A stretch of DNA of 64,000 nucleotides from Polyangium spumosum (GTDB lineage: Bacteria; Myxococcota_A; Polyangia; Polyangiales; Polyangiaceae), in assembly GCF_009649845.1 (NCBI RefSeq), contig NZ_WJIE01000007.1, forward strand, positions 434,001-498,000, given 5' to 3'. The translations under genes were made by a program, and so were the position numbers. The first letter of the stretch is position 1; every line of letters begins with the position of its first letter. The notes beneath the pieces were generated by a model, which saw only the letters and a program-made list of their open reading frames with translations, did not search any database and was not told the DNA's origin. This document shows, in pieces, positions 26,575 through 35,871 of the stretch.

Positions 26575-28314
26575 TCAACCGCGTAACGCTGCCATTGCGA
26601 CGCCCGGGAGACGGCCCCACCCGGGTCTCGCGTAATACCGCAGGAGCCGCTCCGCCGTGACGGCCATGTTGCGGTGGTCGTAGAAGTACGGCGGCCGCGG
26701 GAACGTCGTCAGCGGGCCGCGGAGCACGGCCTTCTCGATGCGGCCGAGCATCACCGTGTTGTGGACGAAGCCCATGCCGCTCTTCACGTCGGCGAGGGTC
26801 ACGCTCGGGTGCCCGCCCCAGGGCGCGGTGACCGTCCCGTAGACCAGGGCGGGCCAGTGATTCACCGCGACCGCCCCATAACGGAGCTCGTCGATGGCGC
26901 GCTCGAGGGCGGCGCCCACGGCGGGGTCGTCCTCGAGAATACTCGGACAAACGATCGACGCCGAGAGCGTGCCCCAGAGCGTGTCGTTGCAGAAGCGCGT
27001 CGCCGCGGCGAGGAACTCGGCCGGATCGTCCGAGCCGACCGACACCTCGCTCACGATGCCGCAGAAGGGCTCGGTGGAGAAGAGCGGCTCGTCCACGTTT
27101 GCGGCGTCGAGCCCGGTGATCAGCGTCCAGGGCAGGGCACCTTCGCCCGTCTCGCCCACGAACCGCACGAGATCGTGCCCCTTCACGAGCGCGGCGTGCC
27201 GCTCCTCGGCGCCCGGGTAATACGCCTTCCGCGGGCGCGCCTCGCCGAGGGCCCGCTGCAATTTGTCGAGGAACAGGTCCCGCTGCGCCCAGCCGCGGGC
27301 GAGCACCAGCATCTTGGCCGCGTTGCAGTTGAACGAGGCGTTGTTGACGATCTGCGTGGCCACGCTGCGCGCCTGGAACCAGAGCTCGTCCTCGGCGTAG
27401 AGGTAAGGCACGACGAGGACGGGGCTCACGTTGCCGAGCTCCGAGGTGATGGGCTTCTTCAGGACGGGATCGTTCGCGGCGCGCCGGGTCTCCTGCTCCG
27501 CCCCCGGCTTGCCCCACACGATGACGTCGTGCGTCCGCTGCGAGCCCGTCACGTGCACGTGCGAGACCATCCGATGCGCGGCGAGGTAGCTGCCGACCTC
27601 CGGCCCGCCGTGCACGATCCGGACGAAGCCCCGCGAGACGAGCGGCGCGAGCATGTCCTCCAGGATCGGACCGAGGTAGGCGTTCACCGGGCTCGTCTTC
27701 AGGATCACGACGCGCCCCTCGTTGAAGAGCGTGTGCAGGGTATCCATCGGCCCGATGCTCGCGACGTTGCCGGCGCCGAGCACGAGCGAGACGCCACCCT
27801 CGGGGTCGGCTTGCCGGTAAAACGTGGCCTGTTCGGCGCGGACGTCGCGGGGACGAACGCCACGCTCGAGGTGGACGTCGCAGGTGAAGCCCGAGAGAAG
27901 CGCGCCGTCCGAGCCTCGCATGGGGAAGACGCGGACCTTGGCGCGGCCGTCCTCGCGCTCGCGGACGGCGCGGAAGGGCAGCCTGGGCGCGCCGCGCGCA
28001 GCGATCTGGTCGAGGGCGTCGGCGAGGGCGGCGACGTTACTCGCGATGGTGCAGGGGCCGGCGAGCCACTCCTCGCCGGCGAGGGGGGCGGCGGGGTCGA
28101 TGCCTTTTTCGAGGCAGCTCGCCTGGACCATTCGCAGGGCGGCGGCCTCGACGCGCGGCAGGACCTCTTCGCGGAGGATGCGGGCCTTGTCGCGCGGGGG
28201 CATCCGGGCGAAGGGGCGGGCGTTATCGCCGAGCTCGGCGAGGGCGCGGTCGAGATCGTTGTGGCTGGGCTCCACGCGGGGCGGAGGGAGGTCTTCGGCG
28301 ACGCTGACGCTCAT
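26575..28314 (-). CDS. Aldehyde dehydrogenase family protein
   Basis: 579 residues, longer than the usual ~480-500. The ALDH core is clear: [15 protein letters not shown] and VILKTSPVN of the cofactor site, [10 protein letters not shown], catalytic Glu292 in SELGNVSP and nucleophile Cys330 in NNASFNCNA. The NAD-site Glu/Lys pattern (KTSP rather than KPSE) is unusual, and the N-terminal ~90 residues are an extension. An acyl-CoA-forming or long-chain aldehyde enzyme is possible. Start chosen at 28314; a promoter-like TCGAAT/TACCCT pair lies 11 bases upstream. Confidence 0.86.
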   Translation of the reverse strand: MSVSVAEDLPPPRVEPSHNDLDRALAELGDNARPFARMPPRDKARILREEVLPRVEAAALRMVQASCLEKGIDPAAPLAGEEWLAGPCTIASNVAALADALDQIAARGAPRLPFRAVREREDGRAKVRVFPMRGSDGALLSGFTCDVHLERGVRPRDVRAEQATFYRQADPEGGVSLVLGAGNVASIGPMDTLHTLFNEGRVVILKTSPVNAYLGPILEDMLAPLVSRGFVRIVHGGPEVGSYLAAHRMVSHVHVTGSQRTHDVIVWGKPGAEQETRRAANDPVLKKPITSELGNVSPVLVVPYLYAEDELWFQARSVATQIVNNASFNCNAAKMLVLARGWAQRDLFLDKLQRALGEARPRKAYYPGAEERHAALVKGHDLVRFVGETGEGALPWTLITGLDAANVDEPLFSTEPFCGIVSEVSVGSDDPAEFLAAATRFCNDTLWGTLSASIVCPSILEDDPAVGAALERAIDELRYGAVAVNHWPALVYGTVTAPWGGHPSVTLADVKSGMGFVHNTVMLGRIEKAVLRGPLTTFPRPPYFYDHRNMAVTAERLLRYYARPGWGRLPGVAMAALRG

Positions 28315-28325
28315 GGGGGGTCGGG

Positions 28326-28354
28326 AGGGTAGCCCAGGCGGCGCCGGGATTCGA
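28326..28354 (-). promoter_or_regulatory. Likely promoter of aldehyde dehydrogenase gene
   Basis: Minus strand: TCGAAT (28354-28349), 17-base spacer, TACCCT (28331-28326), then 11 bases to the ATG at 28314, with no purine-rich ribosome-binding site. Confidence 0.42.
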
Positions 28355-28421
28355 CCCGAACATGCCTGAGCGCGCTCGTCCCCGTGGCGCGCGGGGCTTT
28401 GCTCCGGTACATTCGCGGACG

Positions 28422-29561
28422 ATGGCACGTCGTACTTCGCCCTGGATCTTGCTTGCCACGTTCGCCACGGCGCTCAGCGTGACCGAGACCGCGCCCGCGC
28501 AGCAGCCTGCGCCTCCCGCGACGGCGGCGCCCACCGCGGCCCCGCCCGCGCCGCCGCCGCCGCAGGCGCAGCCGCCGCAGCCGGGACAACCGCCGCCGCA
28601 GGCGCAGCCGCCGCAGGGCACGCCGCCGCAGCAGCCCGCGTATCCCCCGCAGCAGCCGGGGTATCCGCAGCAGCAACCGGGATATCCGCAGCAATACCCG
28701 CAGGGGTATCCGCAGCAACAGCCGGGTTACCCGCAGCAGCAACCTGGATATCCGCAACAATATCCGCAGGGGTATCCGCAGCAACAGCCGGGCTACCCGC
28801 AGCAGCAACCGGGCTACCCGGAGCAGCAGCCGGGTTACCCGCAGCAGCAGCCGGGTTACCCGCAGCAGCAGCCGGGGTATCCGCAGCAGCAGCCGGGGTA
28901 TCCGCAACAATATCCGCAGGGGTACCCGCAGGGATATCCGCAGGGGTACCCGCAGGGGTATCCGCCGCCGCCCGGGTATCCTGCGGTCGCGGGCGCGGGC
29001 ACGGGTCCGACGCCGCCGCCGCCGCCGCCGCCTCCGAAATGCTGCCGCTGGTCGGCCCGGGTGAACCCGTTCGACCTTCTCTTCCGGCGCCTGAGCTTCG
29101 AGGCGGAGGTGGCCGTGTGGGGCCCGATCGCGCTGCAGATCTCTCCGACGTGGATCTGGGGTTCACCGACGGAGAACCTCGACGCGAGCGGCTGGGCGCT
29201 GGCGGGCAACGTGGGCGTCTACTTCGAGGGCAAAGCGCTACGTGGCTTCTGGCTGAAGGGCCACGTGGGTTACGAGAGCTTCGACGCGACGGTGACGCAC
29301 CCGCAGCTCTCGAACGTGACCGCGACGCAAAACGTGAGCTCGATGATCCTGGGCGCGATGATCGGCAATACGACGATCTTCACGCGCGACGGCGGCTTCT
29401 CGCTCTCCGGCGGCATCGGCATCGGCGTGGCCTTGGCCGACCCGGTGACGATCATCGCCGAATCGAAGGACCCACGGTTCCAGAGCGTCGGGGTGACGTT
29501 TTACGATAAAGAAGGGGCGATCCAGATTTTGGGGACGTTTGGGCTCGGGGTGACGTTCTGA
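28422..29561 (+). CDS. Outer-membrane protein with Pro/Gln/Gly/Tyr repeat linker
   Basis: 379 residues. A signal peptide ends near residue 26 (TAPAQQ). Residues ~30-200 are low-complexity, dominated by repeats of GYPQQQP and GYPQG with Pro-rich flanks. After a poly-Pro run and a CC pair, the last ~165 residues alternate hydrophobic and polar positions and end in Phe (FGLGVTF), as outer-membrane barrels do. The repeat resembles sticky, disordered GYPQ-type segments that phase-separate or bind surfaces; that role is inference. A TACATT box lies 8 bases before the ATG. Confidence 0.75.
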   Translation: MARRTSPWILLATFATALSVTETAPAQQPAPPATAAPTAAPPAPPPPQAQPPQPGQPPPQAQPPQGTPPQQPAYPPQQPGYPQQQPGYPQQYPQGYPQQQPGYPQQQPGYPQQYPQGYPQQQPGYPQQQPGYPEQQPGYPQQQPGYPQQQPGYPQQQPGYPQQYPQGYPQGYPQGYPQGYPPPPGYPAVAGAGTGPTPPPPPPPPKCCRWSARVNPFDLLFRRLSFEAEVAVWGPIALQISPTWIWGSPTENLDASGWALAGNVGVYFEGKALRGFWLKGHVGYESFDATVTHPQLSNVTATQNVSSMILGAMIGNTTIFTRDGGFSLSGGIGIGVALADPVTIIAESKDPRFQSVGVTFYDKEGAIQILGTFGLGVTF

Positions 29562-30266
29562 TCAGGGTGGGGTGAAGTCGGGCATGTTCGAGACTTTGCT
29601 CGGCTCCATCCCGTAGGCTCGACCCACCTTGTACGGGAGAAATTCGAGGCCCCAGAGCTCGTGCGACGCTGGGGCTTTCCAGCCTTCTGGGATCATGGTC
29701 TCGTAGGTCGCGCGTGCCATCGCGAGGCCGTCGAGGAGCGCCTCGATGAAATCCTCCCCGACGCCATGACGAACGGGCTCGTTTTCGGCTGAGTCGAACG
29801 CGAAAGCGCATCTCCACGTCCCGTCATCCGCGCGGACGGGCTCATACACGGTGAGGACGAGCTCGCGCACGCCGTCGGTCTCATCGGGTTGGCCGAGGGT
29901 TCGGGTCGCGAGGACCAAAAGGTCGCCGGGATTCGGCTCGACCGGAGGGAGAGCGGGAGGCTGGTACGACGCCGGCTTCTCGACGAATTGTGGCAAACCG
30001 GCGTGGCTCATCCCGCGCCAGCTCGACCGGTCCTCCGTGGGATGCTCGATGTAGCTGCGAGCGACCGTGAGGCAAGCGAGGAGCGCCTGGATGGAATCGA
30101 CGCCCCGCGCGTGGAGGGTCTTCTGGTTGGGGGGCGGGCTGAATTGAAAGGCGCACTCCCAGTCATCCTGGTCGGTCTTGCGTGGGGCGAAGACGGTCAG
30201 GGAGACGTCCTTCACGACGCCGCTGTCGTCGCGGTACTGGAGGATGCGGGTGGCCAGGACGTCCAT
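29562..30266 (-). CDS. Protein made of two copies of one ~95-residue domain (possibly DUF6968-like)
   Basis: 234 residues with an internal duplication. 'LATRILQYRDDSG..V.LTVFAP' through 'DSIQALLACLTVARSYIE' (about 4-74) aligns with 'LATRTLGQPDETDG..LTVYEP' through 'DFIEALLDGLAMARATYE' (about 118-190). Each copy is a beta sheet followed by a helix and contains a W-C-A-F motif. No signal peptide, so probably cytoplasmic. The pattern recalls DUF6968, a family of unknown function, but I cannot confirm the match. The stop codon directly abuts that of the convergent outer-membrane gene. Confidence 0.65.
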   Translation of the reverse strand: MDVLATRILQYRDDSGVVKDVSLTVFAPRKTDQDDWECAFQFSPPPNQKTLHARGVDSIQALLACLTVARSYIEHPTEDRSSWRGMSHAGLPQFVEKPASYQPPALPPVEPNPGDLLVLATRTLGQPDETDGVRELVLTVYEPVRADDGTWRCAFAFDSAENEPVRHGVGEDFIEALLDGLAMARATYETMIPEGWKAPASHELWGLEFLPYKVGRAYGMEPSKVSNMPDFTPP

Positions 30267-30273
30267 TCGGACC

Positions 30274-30591
30274 TCACTCCGCGTACGGAATCTTCTTCAT
30301 GCAATCGGCGAGCTTCCTGCTGCACTCCGCGTAGCAGCGAGCGCCGAGCTTCCCCCTCGTGCACCAATCACGACATGCCTCGAACAACGTCTCGCACTCC
30401 TGCACGCGACGCTCGCGCTCCTCCTCGCTGATTCTGTTCGTCTGGATGGTGTCGCTCCCGCAGAGCCCAGGCTCATTCGTCCCGGCATCGGTCGTCGTCA
30501 AGGACGCCTGCTGGACGTCGATCGTCGACGAGGCGATGCCGAGCGAGCTGTACAGAAAAAGCGCACCGAGCCCCAAGATCAGCTTGGCCAT
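30274..30591 (-). CDS. Small secreted Cys-rich protein
   Basis: 105 residues: signal peptide (KLILGLGALFLYSSLGIASS) and a mature, mostly helical part with Cys spaced as CETLFEACRDWC and CYAECSRKLADC, suggesting a disulfide-linked helical hairpin. The ATG at 30591 is preceded by GAGGGAG at good spacing. The gene ends 7 bases before the start of the two-domain gene, so the two may be co-transcribed. The sequence is visibly less GC-biased than that of most neighbours. Confidence 0.65.
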   Translation of the reverse strand: MAKLILGLGALFLYSSLGIASSTIDVQQASLTTTDAGTNEPGLCGSDTIQTNRISEEERERRVQECETLFEACRDWCTRGKLGARCYAECSRKLADCMKKIPYAE

Positions 30592-30727
30592 GATCTCCCT
30601 CGCTGCTGCGCTCTCCGGTGCGCAGCGGTGGCACGCTAAAGGGAGGGATGGCCGAAGTCTAGAAAGTAACACGCTGTCGTCGTTCGACAGGTAGACGCGC
30701 GGTTCCGGCGTTGAGACTCGTGACGGC

Positions 30728-32053
30728 CTACTTCTTCCTGTCCCGAGCTTTACCGTTGACGCTTGCATCCATCTCGATTTCGCCCTCACCAAGCCGGATC
30801 TTGTTTACGCGGGTCAAGAAAGTCGCAAAGTCATCGACAGGATGTTTGACGGAGTCCCCCGATTGGAGGTCGAACAGATTCTTCGTCATGACCTGAATTA
30901 CCGCATCGGGAACCGTCCCCTGCTTCTCATCCTGGTACTCGAATAACATCTCTGCGAACCAACTTGCGCGAGCCATGTCGAACTGGAGCACTTGATTTCG
31001 CGTCTCCAGATCGGCGTGTCGAGCCAGCCATGCGTTCGAGAAGCGCATGAAGTACAGCGCATTGAGCGCAAAAATCAGTATGCCGCTGGAGAACGGCGCA
31101 AGCGCCAGGAACCCGAGCTCTCCGTGCTTGAGCATCAGATAAACACCGAAGCCCGCGAGAGATGCCCCAAAGAGCGCAACGACGCCGCAGACAATGCGAA
31201 TCGGCCAGATCTTGCCACTCGTCTCCCTCGAAAGCTCCACTTTCTTTTGCTCGCCGAGCGCCTTCTTGAGCTCCTGAAAGATCTCTCTACGAACGTGTGT
31301 ACTGCGACGGTCGTCGAGTTTTTTCTTCTCCGCCTCGAACGCGGCACGCTCGTCTTGCAGCTTCGTTCGTTCGGTGTCGATCTCGGCGTGAGCCTTAGCT
31401 CGTTCCTCGTGTATCTCTGCGTGCAGCCTTGTCCGCTCCGACGCGATCTCTTCGCGCAGCTTCGCATGCTCGGCATGAACCTTCTCGGTGACTTGCTTGT
31501 CGATGGCCGCAACACTGGCGAGGAAGTGCTCGAGTCCCTCCTTCGTCGCGGCCCGGAGATCGATTGCCGAGTCGGTAAGGCGCCGTGTCACTTCCGACAA
31601 GAGTTCATGCGGAGCTGCCTGCCGGATTGCCACATCCGTCTGGAGCCGCTTTGCTGATGGAACAGCTTGATAGTGGGTCCCCACATTGTCAATCATGGCC
31701 ATCATCTGCGTTATATCGCGAACTTGACCATGCAATGTCACCTTATCGTACAACGCCTCCCGCGCCAGAGTAAACACCAATTCGTTGTGACTAGATGCCA
31801 GGTAAATGACAGTGGTCTTCAGTTCACCGAGAGAAGACGTTTGCAACCACCCCAGTTGCACACGCAACCTTTCGAGCCCCAAGACAGCCTTTACATCATT
31901 CGGCTTGACGTTCTGTACGGGAACTTCAGCAACGCCTGCCGATGTGGTGATCGAAATCCGACTGATCCCATGCACGTGTGGGAGTCCGAGCGCAACACGA
32001 ATCGCTTTCTCGATAGCCTCGCTGGCGGATTGTTTTTCTATGTAGAGTTCCAC
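30728..32053 (-). CDS. Coiled-coil protein with two transmembrane helices, A/T-richer than neighbours
   Basis: 441 residues, no family recognised. Residues 1-~130 look like a mixed alpha/beta cytoplasmic domain. Residues ~155-265 form a long coiled coil rich in Glu/Arg/Lys/His (HAEIHEERAKAHAEIDTER). Two adjacent transmembrane helices follow (about 287-312 and 318-337). A C-terminal cytoplasmic part of ~100 residues ends in a basic tail. Base composition is strikingly different from the flanks (27 G/C of 60 in 31681-31740), and rare A/T-ending codons are frequent, so recent acquisition is likely. Signal transduction or envelope sensing is conceivable but not shown. Confidence 0.7.
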   Translation of the reverse strand: MELYIEKQSASEAIEKAIRVALGLPHVHGISRISITTSAGVAEVPVQNVKPNDVKAVLGLERLRVQLGWLQTSSLGELKTTVIYLASSHNELVFTLAREALYDKVTLHGQVRDITQMMAMIDNVGTHYQAVPSAKRLQTDVAIRQAAPHELLSEVTRRLTDSAIDLRAATKEGLEHFLASVAAIDKQVTEKVHAEHAKLREEIASERTRLHAEIHEERAKAHAEIDTERTKLQDERAAFEAEKKKLDDRRSTHVRREIFQELKKALGEQKKVELSRETSGKIWPIRIVCGVVALFGASLAGFGVYLMLKHGELGFLALAPFSSGILIFALNALYFMRFSNAWLARHADLETRNQVLQFDMARASWFAEMLFEYQDEKQGTVPDAVIQVMTKNLFDLQSGDSVKHPVDDFATFLTRVNKIRLGEGEIEMDASVNGKARDRKK

Positions 32054-32247
32054 GGTTCAACGCCCCTTCGCCCCAACGGCGGCCTTCTACCCCACGGATA
32101 CACGCAGCCGCACGGTTTGCCAAGTTCAGTCGGGACCGGGGGCCCGACGATGAACTTCCCGTCCCCCTCCGGCTCGACCACCTCATCGCCAAGGCTCCCC
32201 CATCTTCCCCCTTCCCCCCGCCCGCCCCCTGTGTTAAGCGCCCCCAC

Positions 32248-33018
32248 ATGTCCCCCTCCCCCCTCGACCCCGCCATTTACGCCCGCGCCCCGGTCATGAC
32301 CGTGGAAGGTGCGATCACCTTGTCCCGCGTCGTCGCGGACGCCTGTCCCAAGACCATGTCTTCCTCCGTGAAGAAGGGCGCCAAGCGCCTCGTCGATACC
32401 GCCGAGGCTGCGCAGGTCGCATATACGGCGCGCAAGAAGGCGCTCACCCGGGGAAGCGACGAGGATTCGCGGCCCGTCGACCGAGCCGGGGACAATTCAT
32501 GGAGCGCGCTGCGCGCTCGCATCCAGGCGTATACGCTGCTCCCCGAGGCCACCTATCCCGACGCGCGGCGCGCGGCCGATATCCTCGCCGAGCTCTTCGG
32601 CGAGGCCGGGCTCTCGTTCTTGACCGAGTCCTATCCCGAGCAATATGCCATCGCCGAGTCCGTCCTCCGGCGCATCGACGGCGAGGGGTTCGCGACCGAT
32701 ATCGAGCGGATCGCGGGCAAGGAGTTCCTCGACAACGTGCGCACGCAGCACGTCGCTTATGGCAAGATGGTCGCGAGCATGCTCCAGCGCGAGGCCGCGC
32801 TCGCCGAGGACCTCGGCGCGCACGTGCGGGCCATGGGCGAGGCGCTCGTCGATTACGCGACGAGGGTGCTCGCCACGGTGGAGCGAGATGAACCGGAGAC
32901 GATCACGCGGGCCCGCAAGGCGCTACGCCCGATCGACGCGTTCCGGGAGGCCACGCAGAAGCGACCTTCGGGTGGAAACGCGATCGAACAGGCCGAAGGG
33001 TCTCCCGAGAACGGCTGA
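32248..33018 (+). CDS. Helical protein, unknown function
   Basis: 256 residues, no signal peptide, predicted almost entirely alpha-helical. An Ala/Lys-rich N-terminal half (KKGAKRLVDTAEAAQVAYTARKKAL) is followed by a second helical bundle and a hydrophilic tail. I do not recognise a family. The codon usage is typical for this chromosome. The DNA immediately downstream, and probably the last codons, belong to a degenerate repeat array. Confidence 0.6.
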   Translation: MSPSPLDPAIYARAPVMTVEGAITLSRVVADACPKTMSSSVKKGAKRLVDTAEAAQVAYTARKKALTRGSDEDSRPVDRAGDNSWSALRARIQAYTLLPEATYPDARRAADILAELFGEAGLSFLTESYPEQYAIAESVLRRIDGEGFATDIERIAGKEFLDNVRTQHVAYGKMVASMLQREAALAEDLGAHVRAMGEALVDYATRVLATVERDEPETITRARKALRPIDAFREATQKRPSGGNAIEQAEGSPENG

Positions 33019-33028
33019 AACCGGGTTC

Positions 33029-33320
33029 GCGGAGGCCGATCGGCCTGTCCGAAGGCCCTTGCGAGGCGCGCGAAGAGGCCGGGAGGCCTTCGAAACAGCG
33101 GTTCAACGGCGTTTTCGGAGGCCGGGAGGTCTCGACGGCGCGGGTTCGAGGGCCTCTCAGGAAGCCTCCCGGCCTAGAAAGCACGGCTTCGAAGGCGTCG
33201 CGGAAGGCCAGGAGGGCTCCGGAACGAGGTTGGAAGGGGACACGAAGAGGCCGATCGGTCTGTTTCGAGGTGGTTTCAACCTGATCCGGGAGGTCGTTGG
33301 GCTTTCCGGATCACACTTTC
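33029..33320. repeat. Degenerate ~40-45-bp tandem repeats between two genes
   Basis: The gap holds about seven worn units, each beginning with a GGAGGCCGGGAGG- or GAGGCCGATCGG-like core and containing a GGTTC/GCTTC element. One unit carries the core inverted (GGAAGCCTCCCGGCCT, near 33163), which can pair with the upstream copies. No open frame here looks like a gene. Its sequence is unrelated to the array at 12905-13212. Confidence 0.6.
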
Positions 33321-33332
33321 AGGGGGGTACTC

Positions 33333-34175
33333 ATGACCCATCACGACCCGACATCGCCACCGACAGACCTCCTCTGGCTTCGCCGCCTCTTCACGGCCTT
33401 CGCCCTGCTCGGCCTCTACCTCGCCGTCCGCGCCTTCCGATCCCCTGACCAATGGCCCGCGGGCCCGCACTTCGACATGCTGTACACCCTCGTGCTCCTG
33501 CCGCTCGTCGGGGGTGCGTGCGTGGCGGCGTATCGAGGTCACTTCCGCACGTTCATCCTGCTCGCCCTCGCAGATCGAGCGATCAGCGCCTTCGGCGCGC
33601 TCTTGTATTTCCTCAGAATGGCCCTGCCCAGCTCGATGTTCCATTCGAGCAAGCACCCCGATTACCTCGCCTGGAACCTCCTCGGCGCCTCCCTCTCGGC
33701 GGCCCTCCTCGTCTACCTGTCCCGCAAATACCCGCCGGACGTCCAGGCCCTCTCGACCCGAGCCCGCGTGCCCGGCGCCCTCCGCCTGCTCCAAGGGGGA
33801 TTCCTCCTCGGGGCCGCGGCCATCACGATCGATATCGCGCCCGACCTCGGGAGGCACGTGACCGAGGAGAGTCCGCACGGGCATTCATGTCACTGGTTCT
33901 TCGCCCAGGCGCTGGTGATGGCTCTGCTGGCCTCTGCCTTCGTGGCGGGCATGCGGAGAAAGTGGGCGACCTTCGTCTCGCTCGGCTTCGTCGGCTCGAC
34001 GCTCACGGCCTTCTACAACATCACCCACCTGATCATGGACAGCTTCCAGGACGAGATGCTGGGCACGGCGTACGACCCGGTCTACCTCTCCCGCAACCTG
34101 CCCGTCTTCGCCTTCGCGCTCTTCTCCGTCGTCTACCTCGCCCGCCGCTTCCCGCCCCGCCTGCCCTCGGCCTGA
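33333..34175 (+). CDS. Polytopic membrane protein, unknown function
   Basis: 280 residues with seven to eight hydrophobic segments (for example TAFALLGLYLAVRAF, TLVLLPLVGGACVAAY, LGFVGSTLTAFYNITHLIM). Short loops contain His (HSCHWFF, FHSSKHPDY) that could bind metal. The ATG at 33333 has AGGGGGG 5 bases upstream, deciding the start. No known family is evident. Confidence 0.7.
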   Translation: MTHHDPTSPPTDLLWLRRLFTAFALLGLYLAVRAFRSPDQWPAGPHFDMLYTLVLLPLVGGACVAAYRGHFRTFILLALADRAISAFGALLYFLRMALPSSMFHSSKHPDYLAWNLLGASLSAALLVYLSRKYPPDVQALSTRARVPGALRLLQGGFLLGAAAITIDIAPDLGRHVTEESPHGHSCHWFFAQALVMALLASAFVAGMRRKWATFVSLGFVGSTLTAFYNITHLIMDSFQDEMLGTAYDPVYLSRNLPVFAFALFSVVYLARRFPPRLPSA

Positions 34176-34179
34176 CCTC

Positions 34180-35001
34180 TCAAAACAGAATCCGCCCCCC
34201 CGAAATCCGCACCCCCGTCGATTTCGGCGTCGCTTGCACCAGCTTGATCTCCGTCTTGTTCAGCAGCACGAGCGTGATCCCCGTCGCCACCAGCGCCGCG
34301 CCCACGCCGAGCGTGACGAATCCGCCTGTCGTGAGGGACTTGTTTTCCCCCTGCGTCACCTTTCCCTCCCCCGATAACGTCGCGCCGTCGGCACCGTAGC
34401 CGATGCCCAGCATGATCGCCCCGCCGATCATCGCCGCGCCGCCGAAGCCGCCGAACAAGAAGCCGAGCTGCCGGCCCAGGAAGCTCCCGCCGTCCACGTG
34501 CGCCACCACGTCGCCGCCCACGTCCGACAGGAAGAAGCTCCGCGACGGCACCATTCCGTCGCCGCCAAAGAAAAAGACCCGCTTCTGACGGCCGTCCACG
34601 ATTTGATCACAAGGCGCCTCGCACGCCGTCCGCACGAGGATCCCCTCGCCCTCCCGGTCCGAGACCACCCCGTCGATCCGTAACAGCTTCACCCCCGGCC
34701 GGTCGGCCTCGATGTGTATCCGCGGCGTGCCTTTGCCGGGCGCCTCCACGGCCGGCTCTTTCGCCGGCTCCGCGGCCGGCGGCGTCCCCTCGGGTTTGGC
34801 GATGGCCGACGGCGGCGCCGTGGGCTCGGCGGCCTCGGGCACCTGCGGGTCCGGCGGCGCTTCTTGCCCCGGCACGGGTGGCGTGGGCGGCGCGCCCGGC
34901 GGCTGGGTCGGGCCGTCCTGCGGGCCCGGGATGGCCTGGGCAAACGCCGGCGCCACGAACGCATGAACGACGAGGACCGAGACGAGGCAGAACGAACGCA
35001 T
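34180..35001 (-). CDS. Secreted Pro-rich protein with C-terminal membrane segments
   Basis: 273 residues: signal peptide (LVSVLVVHAFVAPAFAQ), a disordered Pro/Ala/Glu linker to about residue 92, then a beta-type domain (PRIHIEADRPGVKLLRI, ACEAPCDQIVDG) similar in feel to PEGA-type surface domains of myxobacteria. Two Gly/Ala-rich hydrophobic segments follow (FGGAAMIGGAIMLGIG and VTLGVGAALVATGITLVLL). It is probably envelope-located; function unknown. TTGCGG and TATCGG, 17 bases apart, lie just upstream, with TATCGG 8 bases before the ATG. Confidence 0.7.
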   Translation of the reverse strand: MRSFCLVSVLVVHAFVAPAFAQAIPGPQDGPTQPPGAPPTPPVPGQEAPPDPQVPEAAEPTAPPSAIAKPEGTPPAAEPAKEPAVEAPGKGTPRIHIEADRPGVKLLRIDGVVSDREGEGILVRTACEAPCDQIVDGRQKRVFFFGGDGMVPSRSFFLSDVGGDVVAHVDGGSFLGRQLGFLFGGFGGAAMIGGAIMLGIGYGADGATLSGEGKVTQGENKSLTTGGFVTLGVGAALVATGITLVLLNKTEIKLVQATPKSTGVRISGGRILF

Positions 35002-35053
35002 GGGGCTCTCCGATACCGGCGAAGGCCGCCCCCCGCAAGAGGAAATATGCGCC

Positions 35054-35812
35054 CTACCGCCGCCACTTCCGGCCGAACAGGAATCGTATCGCGCCGGGCG
35101 CCCGGCGCCGCCAGCTCTTTTCGTCGTGGGCGCCTCGCTTTGCTGCGACGAACTTCAGCGAAGACGCGTCATAACCACGCCGGGCGAATGTCTCCGCCAG
35201 CCGCTCGGCCGCTCGGAGCAGGCCACCGCCCGCCTCCTGCGCGCCCGCGTCGAGGTAGATGCGCGAGGCGCGCGGCCGCGGGTGCCCGTCGAGCCAGCCG
35301 AAAAGCGCACCTTGCCCGATCTGCAACGACGGCGACATGCTCATCACCAGGCCGAATCGATCGGGCGCGCGGTGGTGCACGTAAAGCGCCGCGAGCCCGC
35401 CCATCGAGCTGCCGCCCACGCCCGTGTCGAGAGGATCCGTCGAGACGCCGAAGTGGTGCTCGATATGCGGGCCGAGCCCGCCCCGCATCCAGTCGAGCAA
35501 GAGCTCGAGCCGCCCCGCCCCGCCGTGCGTCGGGAAGGGCGAGAGCTCGTCGATGCGCTCGTGCCCGCCATGATCGATGCCCACGATCACCGGCACCCGC
35601 TCGCCCCGCGCCGCGAGCCGCCCCGCCACCTCGTGCAGGTGCCAGCCGCCGGCGAACGAAGGTTCGTCGTGGAAGAGGTTCTGCCCGTCGAAGAGGTAAA
35701 ACACGGGCGGCTTCGCCGTCCCCCGTCGCGGCGGGACGTATACGCGCACATGACGCGCCGAGAGGCCGGGGACGTGGAACGGACCGAGCAGATGCACGAC
35801 GGGTTCGGACAT
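35054..35812 (-). CDS. Alpha/beta-hydrolase esterase (Fes/IroE-like)
   Basis: 252 residues of the putative-esterase family. An early FYLFDGQNLFHDE motif, the nucleophile elbow GGSSMGG (Ser136) and a late 'AHDEKSW' providing the catalytic His are all visible. Related enzymes hydrolyse enterobactin-type ester siderophores or simple esters; there is no siderophore gene nearby, so the substrate is open. No signal peptide. Start at 35812. It is divergent from the NOS-fusion gene with only ~60 bases between. Confidence 0.82.
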   Translation of the reverse strand: MSEPVVHLLGPFHVPGLSARHVRVYVPPRRGTAKPPVFYLFDGQNLFHDEPSFAGGWHLHEVAGRLAARGERVPVIVGIDHGGHERIDELSPFPTHGGAGRLELLLDWMRGGLGPHIEHHFGVSTDPLDTGVGGSSMGGLAALYVHHRAPDRFGLVMSMSPSLQIGQGALFGWLDGHPRPRASRIYLDAGAQEAGGGLLRAAERLAETFARRGYDASSLKFVAAKRGAHDEKSWRRRAPGAIRFLFGRKWRR

Positions 35813-35871
35813 GGGGGAGGTCGCGCGTGTTGTCCCACATTTCTGGCGGTCTTGCGAGGTCATACGCATGC

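Noticed and set aside
34714-35871. Upstream extension of the NOS fusion frame
   Set aside because: The extra residues are Arg/Pro/Ala-rich and antisense to the esterase and the secreted Pro-rich protein; the first cNMP domain starts right after the ATG at 35872.
35813-35871. Sigma-54 promoter before the NOS fusion (TGGCGGTCTTGCGA)
   Set aside because: GG and GC are seven bases apart instead of ten, so the spacing rule fails.
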